57,716 nt of DNA from an uncultured Parabacteroides sp. GTDB taxonomy: Bacteria; Bacteroidota; Bacteroidia; Bacteroidales; Tannerellaceae. The stretch is taken from assembly GCA_900770835.1 (NCBI GenBank), contig CAAGLQ010000244.1, forward strand, positions 1-57,716, written 5' to 3'. Numbering within the stretch: the first letter of the stretch is position 1; every line of letters begins with the position of its first letter. Positions 49,090 through 56,850 of the stretch are shown piece by piece. Both the position numbers and the translations under genes were made by a program. The notes beneath the pieces were generated by a model that ran no database searches, had not been told where the DNA came from, and saw nothing but the letters and a program-made list of their open reading frames with translations.

Positions 49090-50769
49090 TATTAGCTTCG
49101 CTGCTGCATTCGCTTTCGCTACTGCCTCATTGATATTGCTGCAAATATTCTCCGCACCAATCTTTTGGTCGAAACCAGATTTGGTCAATACACCATGTAC
49201 CTGCTCGTTGACGCCAGAGAGGATCATGTGAATATGCTCTGCTTGTGACAGACGCCAAAGGCTCTCCAAGTTGTGCAGACCGGTAGAGTCGATGAAAGAG
49301 ACCTTACGCATACGGATGATGCGGATCTTCGGTTTATCACCCATGTTTTTCATCACACTGTCAAACTTATTCGCCACACCGAAGAAGAACGGGCCATCAA
49401 TCTCATACACCTCGATACCCTTTTCCAACTGCAATACCTCCTCGTCGTGGTGGATCTCTCCCTCATCACTCAGGTCAATCTCATCTGTCGTGACAGAGAC
49501 ATGGGTGGTTTCTGCCACACGACGCATAAAGAAGAGCATAGCGATCAAAAGACCGATTTCGATAGCAATCGTCAAGTCGAAGATGACAGTCAGGAAGAAG
49601 GTCACCAACAAGACGGATACATCACTCTTCGGATTCTTCATCATTGAGCGGAATGTGCGCCACTCACTCATGTTGTAAGAGACAATGATCAACACACCTG
49701 CCAAGCAAGCCATCGGGATATGCTTGGTCAAGGGGCCAAGGAAAAGCAGGATCAACAGCAAGACAACCGCATGGATGATACCGGCTACCGGGGTACGTCC
49801 ACCATTGTTGATGTTGGTCATCGTGCGGGCAATCGCTCCTGTCACGGGAATACCACCAAACAGCGGTACGATCACATTGGCCGCACCTTGGGCGATCAAC
49901 TCTGTGTTGGAGTTATGTTTATCTCCCGTCACACCATCGGCCACCGTAGCGGAGAGTAATGACTCGATAGCGCCTAAGATAGCGATCGTGAAGGCGGAGG
50001 GGAGCAACAAATTGATCATATTCATATCGAAGCGGATTGGTTCAGGTTGAGGCAGGGTAGCGTCGATCGTGAAACGGTCGCCAATTGTCTCAATAGCCGT
50101 GATACCCGCATAGTTGCGCAAGAGATAGGCAACGATGGTCATCACCACGATGGCCACCAATGAACCGGGGATCTTCTTGGTCATCTTTGGTGTGAGGACA
50201 ATCAAGAGAATGCTGAGTAATCCGACACCAAAAGCCCAGAAGTTAGCGGTGTGTGCCGCACCGAAATAGGCAATCCATTTGGAGATAAAATCCGCAGGCA
50301 CCTTGTCCATAGTCAAGCCAAAAAGGTCTTTCATCTGTGTGGTGAAAATGGTCAAGGCGATACCACTCGTGAAACCTACGACAATCGGGTAGGGGATGAA
50401 CTTAATCACTGTGCCTAACTTCAACGCACCCATCACTAATAGGATGATACCGGCGATAACCGTAGCGATAGCCAATCCCTCAATGCCAAAGTTCTGGATG
50501 ATACCATACACGATCACGATAAACGCACCGGTTGGACCACCGATCTGCACGTTCGTGCCACCAAGGAAAGAGACCAAGAAGCCTCCGATGATAGCGGTGA
50601 TCAGACCCTTTTCCGGACTGACACCCGAAGCGATACCAAAAGCGATGGCAAGCGGCAATGCCACGATACCTACAATGATACCGGCCATCAAGTCGGTCAT
50701 GAATTTCTCTTTCGAGTAGTTTTTCAGCGTAGCAAGGAGCTTGGGCTGAAAGTCAAACCTGTTTCTCAT
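49087..50769 (-). CDS. SulP family anion transporter with STAS domain
   Basis: The 560-residue protein has the SLC26/SulP layout: a cytoplasmic N-terminus, the early DLMAGIIVGIVALPLAIAFGIASGVSPEKGLITAIIGG signature, about twelve to fourteen membrane segments with GGPTGAFIVIVYGII, and a C-terminal STAS domain (about residues 445-555) with the phosphorylatable motif FIDSTGL. Members carry sulfate, bicarbonate, chloride or dicarboxylates; this one's substrate cannot be assigned. In a fermenting gut-type bacterium, bicarbonate or sulfate are reasonable guesses. It has its own -7 box and is divergent from rubrerythrin. Confidence 0.92.
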   Translation of the reverse strand: MRNRFDFQPKLLATLKNYSKEKFMTDLMAGIIVGIVALPLAIAFGIASGVSPEKGLITAIIGGFLVSFLGGTNVQIGGPTGAFIVIVYGIIQNFGIEGLAIATVIAGIILLVMGALKLGTVIKFIPYPIVVGFTSGIALTIFTTQMKDLFGLTMDKVPADFISKWIAYFGAAHTANFWAFGVGLLSILLIVLTPKMTKKIPGSLVAIVVMTIVAYLLRNYAGITAIETIGDRFTIDATLPQPEPIRFDMNMINLLLPSAFTIAILGAIESLLSATVADGVTGDKHNSNTELIAQGAANVIVPLFGGIPVTGAIARTMTNINNGGRTPVAGIIHAVVLLLILLFLGPLTKHIPMACLAGVLIIVSYNMSEWRTFRSMMKNPKSDVSVLLVTFFLTVIFDLTIAIEIGLLIAMLFFMRRVAETTHVSVTTDEIDLSDEGEIHHDEEVLQLEKGIEVYEIDGPFFFGVANKFDSVMKNMGDKPKIRIIRMRKVSFIDSTGLHNLESLWRLSQAEHIHMILSGVNEQVHGVLTKSGFDQKIGAENICSNINEAVAKANAAAKLI

Positions 50770-50806
50770 AAATCTTTTTGCCTAAATGTGTTGTTATTTG
50801 AAGCCG

Positions 50807-50814
50807 CAAAGTTA
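50807..50814 (-). promoter_or_regulatory. -7 box (TAACTTTG) of sulP
   Basis: Reads TAACTTTGC on the minus strand, 37 bases before the start codon, in a 217-base AT-rich divergent gap. The opposite-strand rubrerythrin gene has a weaker TACCTTCG at 50932-50939. Confidence 0.5.
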
Positions 50815-50986
50815 ATGCAAATTAATAATGTATAGTGTATGTTTCTCTTTTTTTGCTCTTTTATAAATGGAATTTATTTAGACATAAAAAGAATTGAATG
50901 AAGAAGTGATGTGTCATTTGGTGGAAAAATATACCTTCGCGATACAAAATATTAGATCATCTATTTTACATTAAAAATTAAGCGAT

Positions 50987-51565
50987 ATGGAAAAAAGTTT
51001 GAAAGGTACACGTACAGAGCAAAATTTGCTGAAGTCTTTCGCAGGTGAGTCACAAGCACGCAGTCGTTATACAATGTTCGCTAAGGCAGCGAAGAAAGAG
51101 GGTTTCGAGCAGATTGCCGGCATCTTCATGGAGACAGCAGAGCAGGAGTTGGAGCACGCTAAGCGTTTCTTCAAGTTCTTAGAGGGTGGCATGGTAGAGA
51201 TCACAGCCGCTTTCCCCGCTGGTAAGGTAGGTACGACAGCTGAGAACTTGGCCGCAGCCGCTGACGGTGAGAACGAGGAGTGGGTTGATCTTTATCCCCA
51301 GTTCGCTGACATCGCTGAGGAGGAGGGTTTCAAGGCGATCGCAGTGGTTTGGCGCATGGTGGCTAAGGTTGAGGCTGAGCATGAGAAGCGCTACCGCAAG
51401 CTGTTGCAGAACGTACAAGATGGCAAGGTATTCGAGAAGGATGAGGCTATTTTGTGGCAGTGCCGCAACTGTGGTTTCGTGATCGAGGGCAAGAAGGCCC
51501 CGGTAACTTGCCCGGCATGTGCGCATCCGCAGGCATACTTCGAGCCGATGAAGCAAAACTATTAA
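50987..51565 (+). CDS. rbr: Rubrerythrin
   Basis: The 192-residue protein has the two parts of classical rubrerythrin: a ferritin-like four-helix di-iron domain with glutamates in FAGESQARSRY, TAEQELEHAKR and VAKVEAEHEKRY, and a C-terminal rubredoxin-like Fe(Cys)4 site (CRNCGFVIEG ... CPACAHP). It reduces hydrogen peroxide to water in anaerobes, using reduced rubredoxin or an NADH reductase. Its codon use is strongly biased, so the protein is probably abundant. It has its own terminator. Confidence 0.96.
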   Translation: MEKSLKGTRTEQNLLKSFAGESQARSRYTMFAKAAKKEGFEQIAGIFMETAEQELEHAKRFFKFLEGGMVEITAAFPAGKVGTTAENLAAAADGENEEWVDLYPQFADIAEEEGFKAIAVVWRMVAKVEAEHEKRYRKLLQNVQDGKVFEKDEAILWQCRNCGFVIEGKKAPVTCPACAHPQAYFEPMKQNY

Positions 51566-51587
51566 TCCTTAGATATAGAGTAAGGAG

Positions 51588-51622
51588 AAACCCCGATTCC
51601 CGTTACGGAGTCGGGGTTTTTT
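51588..51622 (+). terminator. Rho-independent terminator after rubrerythrin
   Basis: ACCCCGATTCC pairs with GGAGTCGGGGT (one mismatch), loop CGTTAC, then a T run. Confidence 0.9.
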
Positions 51623-51689
51623 ATGTGTATTCCATAAAATGGGTAATTCTCTCCGAAATCCATATACCAAAGGTATCGGGACTTTACTG

Positions 51690-51698
51690 TAACTTTGC
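51690..51698 (+). promoter_or_regulatory. Bacteroidota -7 box (TAACTTTGC) of the AraC gene
   Basis: A TAnnTTTGC match 22 bases before the start codon, with AAAGGAAAATATG as the ribosome-binding region. No clear -33. Confidence 0.55.
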
Positions 51699-51720
51699 GA
51701 CGGGTTAGAAAGGAAAATAT

Positions 51721-52617
51721 ATGGAAGAAATCAGATTAGATACCATTCAGCAGGTCAACGACCATTATGGGGTAGTCACGCTACACCCTTTGATCTCTAT
51801 CGTGCATCTCGATCAACAGATCCGTAAGGCTGGGACAAAATCCAAAATCTATTTTGGTGTTTATGCCATCTGGCTGAAAAAGACCAAGGGGTGCACCCTC
51901 TCGTATGGACGTACGCCTTACGACTTCGACGAGGAGACGGTCACCTCTTTTGAACCGGGGCAGGTTGTGAATGTAGAGATCAAGGAGGATCAGGTCGGTC
52001 CACAGAGCATCGGGCTCTTTTTCCATCCTGATCTGTTGAGCCGCACCCATTTAGAAAGTATGATGCAACGCTACGAGTTCTTCTCCTACAACAGCACGGA
52101 GGCCTTGCACCTCTCGGCAGCGGAAGTGGAGCTGTTTCGACAGGTGTTAAACCTGATTGAAACGGAGTTGCAACGTCCCATCGACAGCCACTCACGCGAA
52201 CTAATCGTCTCGCACATCGAGTTGTTGCTCAACTATTGCTTGCGTTTCTATGACCGTCAGTTTATCACCCGTGAGGAGATCAATCACTCCGTCGTGCAGC
52301 AGTTCGATCGGCTGCTTAGGGAGTACATCCGCACACAAGCCGCTCAGCATGGTTTGCCTACAGTAGCCTATTTTGCCGATCTCTGTAATCTTTCGACGGC
52401 CTATTTCGGACAGGTCATCAAGAGCGAGACCAAGCTGACGGCCAAGGAGTATATTAACAATCGATTGCTCACTGTTGCCAAGGAGCAACTCAATAATGAG
52501 TCGCTTTCCGTGACGCAAGTCAGCGAGAACTTAGGCTTTGAGTATCCGCAACATTTCGTTCGATTCTTCAAACGTTATACGGGGCAGACACCCAGCGAAT
52601 ATAGAAAGGTTGGTTAA
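51721..52617 (+). CDS. AraC family transcriptional regulator
   Basis: The 298-residue regulator has an N-terminal cupin-like sensory region (about residues 20-115, with VNVEIKEDQVGPQSIGLFFHPDLL), a helical linker, and two helix-turn-helix motifs at the C-terminus. The second contains the AraC signature ending SVTQVSENLGFEYPQHFVRFFKRYTGQTPSEYRK. The inducer is unknown. It is followed by the flavoprotein gene after 19 bases on the same strand, so the pair is probably an operon; the regulator may act on that gene or on itself. Confidence 0.92.
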   Translation: MEEIRLDTIQQVNDHYGVVTLHPLISIVHLDQQIRKAGTKSKIYFGVYAIWLKKTKGCTLSYGRTPYDFDEETVTSFEPGQVVNVEIKEDQVGPQSIGLFFHPDLLSRTHLESMMQRYEFFSYNSTEALHLSAAEVELFRQVLNLIETELQRPIDSHSRELIVSHIELLLNYCLRFYDRQFITREEINHSVVQQFDRLLREYIRTQAAQHGLPTVAYFADLCNLSTAYFGQVIKSETKLTAKEYINNRLLTVAKEQLNNESLSVTQVSENLGFEYPQHFVRFFKRYTGQTPSEYRKVG

Positions 52618-52636
52618 TTTAGATAGAATAAGGAAT

Positions 52637-53257
52637 ATGAAAGTATTATTGATCAATGGAAGTCCACGTCGGCAGGGCAACACTTATCTCGCCTTGCACG
52701 AAGTGACACAACAACTTGATAAACAGGGTGTTGATAGCGAATTAGTTTGGATCGGCAACAAGCCCGTTCGGGGATGCATCGCCTGCTATAAATGTGTGGG
52801 TGGCGATCGTCGCTGTGTGTTCAACGACGACCTCTGCAATGAGGTGATCGCCAAGATGGCCGAATGCGATGCGTTGATCGTTGGCTCACCCGTTTATTGG
52901 GGACAACCTGCCGGACCGCTCCTCTCCCTGCAACAACGTATGTTGGTGGCTGGCAAGGCTAATTTTGTGGGTAAACCAGCGGCTGCGGTTTGCATCTGTC
53001 GCCGAGGAGGAGCCACCGCCGCTTTTCAAACTTTGCAGATGCCCTTCCAGATGCTGAATATGCCGCTTGTCACCTCTCAATATTGGAATATCGCTTACGG
53101 GCGTGAGGAGGGACAAGTCTTGCAAGATGTCGAAGGATTGCAAACGATGCGCACATTAGCCAATAACATGGCTTGGTTGCTCAAAAAAATGAAAGGTGTA
53201 GAAACAACGGATGCTCCACAATATGAGCCTTGGACATCTATGAGCTTTATTCGATAG
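52637..53257 (+). CDS. Flavodoxin-fold NAD(P)H-dependent reductase, iron-sulfur-flavoprotein-like
   Basis: The 206-residue protein starts MKVLLINGSPRRQGNT, the FMN phosphate loop (residues 8-16), followed by GSPVYWG, the second flavin loop. AAGGAATATG marks the start at 52637; the frame is open further back, inside the AraC gene. Cysteines at 47, 50, 53 and 60 (GCIACYKC then C) give C-x2-C-x2-C-x6-C, which fits the compact cluster motif of iron-sulfur flavoproteins (Isf, C-x2-C-x2-C-x4-7-C). It could pass electrons between an Fe-S cluster and FMN, as Isf does with O2 or peroxide. Rubrerythrin is nearby. A simpler FMN reductase role is possible. Confidence 0.85.
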   Translation: MKVLLINGSPRRQGNTYLALHEVTQQLDKQGVDSELVWIGNKPVRGCIACYKCVGGDRRCVFNDDLCNEVIAKMAECDALIVGSPVYWGQPAGPLLSLQQRMLVAGKANFVGKPAAAVCICRRGGATAAFQTLQMPFQMLNMPLVTSQYWNIAYGREEGQVLQDVEGLQTMRTLANNMAWLLKKMKGVETTDAPQYEPWTSMSFIR

Positions 53258-53502
53258 TTTAATCTCTTAACATACATATCCCGATTAGGGGTGTGCAGAA
53301 TGGATTCTTGCCATTGCGGACTTTGGCCTGGAAGGAGACGGAAAGAACGCATTCTTCACGATGACACAGCATCTTTAGTTTGTTTACTTTCTATGAATTG
53401 TCTTGCTGGATTGCCGAGGTTGGTTCGTTGAGGGTTAGGCCGATTCCGATGAGGAACAGATAAAAGATGGATATGGGTTTTGCGCATGAAGAAAATATGT
53501 AT

Positions 53503-54960
53503 CTATTTAAATGCCACCTGTTTCGGTTGATCGTTGAGCGCTACCTGCTGGATCTCGTAGGGACTAATCTCTACTCTTCCCTTCACCAACTCAGGGAGGT
53601 TATAGGAATAGAGCTGATAGTCGTACTTCTCGGGATCCTCCTGCGGCAACAGGAAAGGTTTGGCGGGATGACCCTCAGCATCTATCGCACAGAAATAGGG
53701 CAAAGTGTAAAGCCCATTGTCTCGACGACTGCTAAACACAACCCAGTCACTGCCGCTGCTCCAAGCGTGGTAGCTATCGGTATCTTCGCTATTCATTGAG
53801 CTCATATCCACCTGTGTACGATCGGAAAGGCGCAACATCCGTTGCTCCGCATCTGGATGCCAGATGGGGAACTGACCATAGGCCGTCTCGGTATAAAGCA
53901 GGAAACGGCCATCCGGTGAGAGGCGGGGGAAGGTGGCACTCAAACTATCTGCCCGCACTAAAGTATCTATTGGCAGTTGGATCGCTCCCTTCTCAGCATC
54001 AAACGCCACTCGACAAAGGTTATAGCGAATCTGCTCGTAATTGGCCGGCATCTCTACCGCCGGTGTACTACAGAAATAGAGCCACTTACCATCGGGTGAG
54101 AAAGCGGGGAAGGTCTCGTAGTCACTCTTTGTGATCAGTGAGGCGGCCGAAAGAATCGCCTGCTGCTGCACGTCATACACCACCACGTCCGACTCCATAT
54201 CGAACACCTCCATCTTCCGCTCTTTCACGGAATGGAAGAACTGCCGGATCGTATTGACTGAAGTGGTCACATAGCGACCAGAGGGATGCCAAGCCGGATA
54301 GGTCAGGTTGCTGACTGTCTCGTCGGTTTTTGTATTCAGTTTCTGCAATTTGCCGTTCTGCAGGAGATAGGTTGCTCCATTGGCCGCACGCATGTGAAAC
54401 AACATCTGTCCCGGATCGCCCATGCAGAAAGAGTGGCAATTCATGCAGTTATAGCCAGTCATATCGTTGCGGATGATCGGTGTCTCCTCAAACGTAGTCA
54501 GATCCCGTTGGTAGATACCGACGATGTGCCACTTCTCATAACCCGGCTCAATCAGGCGGTAAACCAAATGAGAATCAATCGGTTTCTCGCTGACAGTAAT
54601 CGTAAAAGGTTTCCAACGACTCCACACACCCTCCTGCTTCGTGTAAAGCTCCAACTCGATCGTGCCTCCTTTATTCGCCTCCAACAGCTTCCGCCACTTT
54701 TTCTCATCCATGCGGATGCTCTGCTTACCCGAATAGGTTTGATCGCCTATCCGCAGATAACAACGCTCTGCCGGGAAATCCAGACGGAAGTTGAGCGGAG
54801 CTATATTATAAGGTATCGTCACGCCCACATAATCCGGAAAGATCGCCGGGTATTCCGCCCGTTCTTCTGCCTGTTGTGGTTGCTCCGTGCAGGCGATTCC
54901 TGCCCACCCTATCAGGCAGATGCACAAGATCCATAGTCCTTTTATCGCTTTGATACGCAT
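53503..54960 (-). CDS. Lipoprotein with PD40/TolB-like beta-propeller and one CxxCH heme motif
   Basis: The 485-residue precursor starts at 54960 (MRIKAIKGLW), preceded by AAGGAGGAAAAAATC, one of the best ribosome-binding sites in the window. Its lipoprotein signal ends GWAGIAC (Cys24). Residues 172-176 are CMNCH, a covalent c-type heme motif. From about 200 to 470 come WD40-like PD40 blades: FPAFSPDGKWLYFCS, FPRLSPDGRFLLYTE and DWVVFSSRRDNGLYTLPYF. The protein is thus an exported propeller with one candidate heme. It follows the DUF6057-like gene by 13 bases. Function unknown to me. Confidence 0.84.
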   Translation of the reverse strand: MRIKAIKGLWILCICLIGWAGIACTEQPQQAEERAEYPAIFPDYVGVTIPYNIAPLNFRLDFPAERCYLRIGDQTYSGKQSIRMDEKKWRKLLEANKGGTIELELYTKQEGVWSRWKPFTITVSEKPIDSHLVYRLIEPGYEKWHIVGIYQRDLTTFEETPIIRNDMTGYNCMNCHSFCMGDPGQMLFHMRAANGATYLLQNGKLQKLNTKTDETVSNLTYPAWHPSGRYVTTSVNTIRQFFHSVKERKMEVFDMESDVVVYDVQQQAILSAASLITKSDYETFPAFSPDGKWLYFCSTPAVEMPANYEQIRYNLCRVAFDAEKGAIQLPIDTLVRADSLSATFPRLSPDGRFLLYTETAYGQFPIWHPDAEQRMLRLSDRTQVDMSSMNSEDTDSYHAWSSGSDWVVFSSRRDNGLYTLPYFCAIDAEGHPAKPFLLPQEDPEKYDYQLYSYNLPELVKGRVEISPYEIQQVALNDQPKQVAFK

Positions 54961-54973
54961 GATTTTTTCCTCC

Positions 54974-56731
54974 TTATTGCTCTTTAGGTGTACGCATGAA
55001 TTGCGCATAATAATAATAGGTATCTCCATATTGCGCCTTGGCCGTTACCGCCGTCAAGGAGCGAACCTGTTGCATGAAACGCATGAAACGCCCTTTCACC
55101 TCGTCACTGATGGGATATTGCTTGAACAACTCCGGGTCAGCGTTCATGGCGAAGTAGAGGCAAATAGCCTCTTGATAGGCTTTCGGAAACTCTTCGCCTC
55201 GCTCTCGTTTCAGCTCCATATAGTGCATAAAGGTACCTAAGTCTTTATATATCAACAGATAGGCCATCGCATACTCGAACGCCTCCCGATTGTCGGGATG
55301 ATCATCCACCAGGTAAGCGATCGCACTGGGATAGGTCACGGTCAAGTCGAAAGGATTATCGGTGAAGGGCAACTGCTTCCGCTTGGCCACTACCCAATCC
55401 ATCTGTTCCGCCTGCTTCGGATCCAGCAACGCCCGCTGCTCCTTAGCCCAATCGCGATAACGAGGGGAGGCCTCCAAGATGCGGATGTATTTCTCGGCTG
55501 CCCGATATTCACCATTCACCAAGTAACTCTCCACCAGTCGCTTCATCAAACGTGGCTGCACACAACGTTGCGAGCTCAAAACGCCCACGAAGGCAAAGCG
55601 TTGGGCCGCATTCACCTGCCCTACTTGCCAAGCCACCTCACTGGCTTGGATCAATCCCAAACGGCTCTTCGGCTCTTTCGGAATCAATCCCTCCACACCA
55701 ATCTGCGGGAAATGCAGCAGACCATTAGCCATCTGCCCCGTATGCGATAAGGCTAAGTTGACATACACCAATGCGTTAATATCTCTCACGCCTCTCTTCT
55801 GCGCATCCGCCACAATGGCTTTCCAATCTCCCCGACGGGCATAATCGTCATACTGATAGGCCTGTTCCATCGGATTTTCGCAGGTCAGGAAAGGCCAAGC
55901 CATCAGCGCTAACAAAGAGCCAAACGCCAGCGGCATCCGCCAACGCTCCTTGCGAATCAACACCCGCTCTTCCCACAGCAGGGCGACAGCGGCTGTCAAA
56001 GGGTAGGCCACTCCGAACGCAAGCAACGACGAAGGTATCGGGTACTCCGGATGACACATATATTTACTAAGGTAAGCCTCCCGCATCGGCACCACAAAAC
56101 AGGTGCGCATCGCTACCAAAGGCAGCAGGGCAGCGACCGCCAACCAAGCTACAGCCACAAGTCCGGATTTTGTTCCCTCCCGACGTAACAATTCCGCCAT
56201 CACGAGGAAGAGCCCTAAAAGCAGATTGGCCGGAGCTGTCAAGAAGTAATTCATAGTCAGCAGCGCAAGGCCCACGAGATAGCGCAATCCAGCTGGTCGC
56301 TCGACACATTTATATAAGACAGCCGACCAGCAAGCCACGGCTACCGTCAGCAACGGGGCGATCGACTCTTGCGGGAAAAACCAGAAAAGTAGTCCCGGGA
56401 GCAAAGCCAACCACATCGGACGTGCACATCCAGCTATTCGCAAGAAAAGCGCCAAGCCTCCTGCGATTGCCCCCAGCAAAAGCGCAATCGTGGCCGAAGA
56501 GAAGCCAGGAATCGTGAAGTATTGTGTGAGAAATTCCGCAAGATATTCTATGCCACCGCCCGGTTCGCCTAATAAATTACGCCAATAACCCTCCGTCGTC
56601 TGAAACAACATATATTGCTCCAAAAAACGATAGAAGTAGCGATAATGTCCTTCGAAGAAACCGAAACTGCCCACCATGAACAGCGCCAAGAGTAGCCAAC
56701 CGGCCGGATGAATCAATCGTTGTGTCTTCAT
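54974..56731 (-). CDS. DUF6057-like membrane protein with C-terminal helical repeats
   Basis: The protein is about 585 residues from the ATG at 56731; a TTG two codons upstream is possible. The first 270 residues hold about eight to nine membrane segments (WLLLALFMVGSFGFF, TIALLLGAIAGGLALFL, LALLPGLLFWFF, FLTAPANLLLGLFLVMAELL and others). The rest is soluble and rich in helix pairs like TPRs (YVNLALSHTGQMANGLLHF, YLVNGEYRAAEKYIRILEASPRYRDW). This resembles the uncharacterised DUF6057 family of Bacteroidota; the family name is from memory, not a search. It leads a two-gene operon with the CxxCH propeller lipoprotein. Confidence 0.78.
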   Translation of the reverse strand: MKTQRLIHPAGWLLLALFMVGSFGFFEGHYRYFYRFLEQYMLFQTTEGYWRNLLGEPGGGIEYLAEFLTQYFTIPGFSSATIALLLGAIAGGLALFLRIAGCARPMWLALLPGLLFWFFPQESIAPLLTVAVACWSAVLYKCVERPAGLRYLVGLALLTMNYFLTAPANLLLGLFLVMAELLRREGTKSGLVAVAWLAVAALLPLVAMRTCFVVPMREAYLSKYMCHPEYPIPSSLLAFGVAYPLTAAVALLWEERVLIRKERWRMPLAFGSLLALMAWPFLTCENPMEQAYQYDDYARRGDWKAIVADAQKRGVRDINALVYVNLALSHTGQMANGLLHFPQIGVEGLIPKEPKSRLGLIQASEVAWQVGQVNAAQRFAFVGVLSSQRCVQPRLMKRLVESYLVNGEYRAAEKYIRILEASPRYRDWAKEQRALLDPKQAEQMDWVVAKRKQLPFTDNPFDLTVTYPSAIAYLVDDHPDNREAFEYAMAYLLIYKDLGTFMHYMELKRERGEEFPKAYQEAICLYFAMNADPELFKQYPISDEVKGRFMRFMQQVRSLTAVTAKAQYGDTYYYYAQFMRTPKEQ

Positions 56732-56804
56732 GCCCAAATATCTGTTTTTGCGGCGGTAAAAGTAACGAAAAAAACTTAATGGTGTACGTTTTAAAAAGAA
56801 ACCC

Positions 56805-56813
56805 TAACTTTGC
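56805..56813 (+). promoter_or_regulatory. Bacteroidota -7 box (TAACTTTGC) of the GH9 gene
   Basis: A TAnnTTTGC match 37 bases before the GH9 start codon. A near-match TACTTTTA for the divergent DUF6057-like gene lies at 56757-56764. Confidence 0.55.
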
Positions 56814-56850
56814 CCCATCAGAAATCAAATAACCACCCAAATTAAGTATC

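Noticed and set aside
53400..53490. Minus-strand frame reading PISIFYLFLIGIGLTLNEP, like the tail of a membrane protein
   Set aside because: Only about 30 codons before a stop, no start codon or ribosome-binding site, and it runs into the beta-propeller gene in another frame. The rest of the 245-base gap shows nothing similar.
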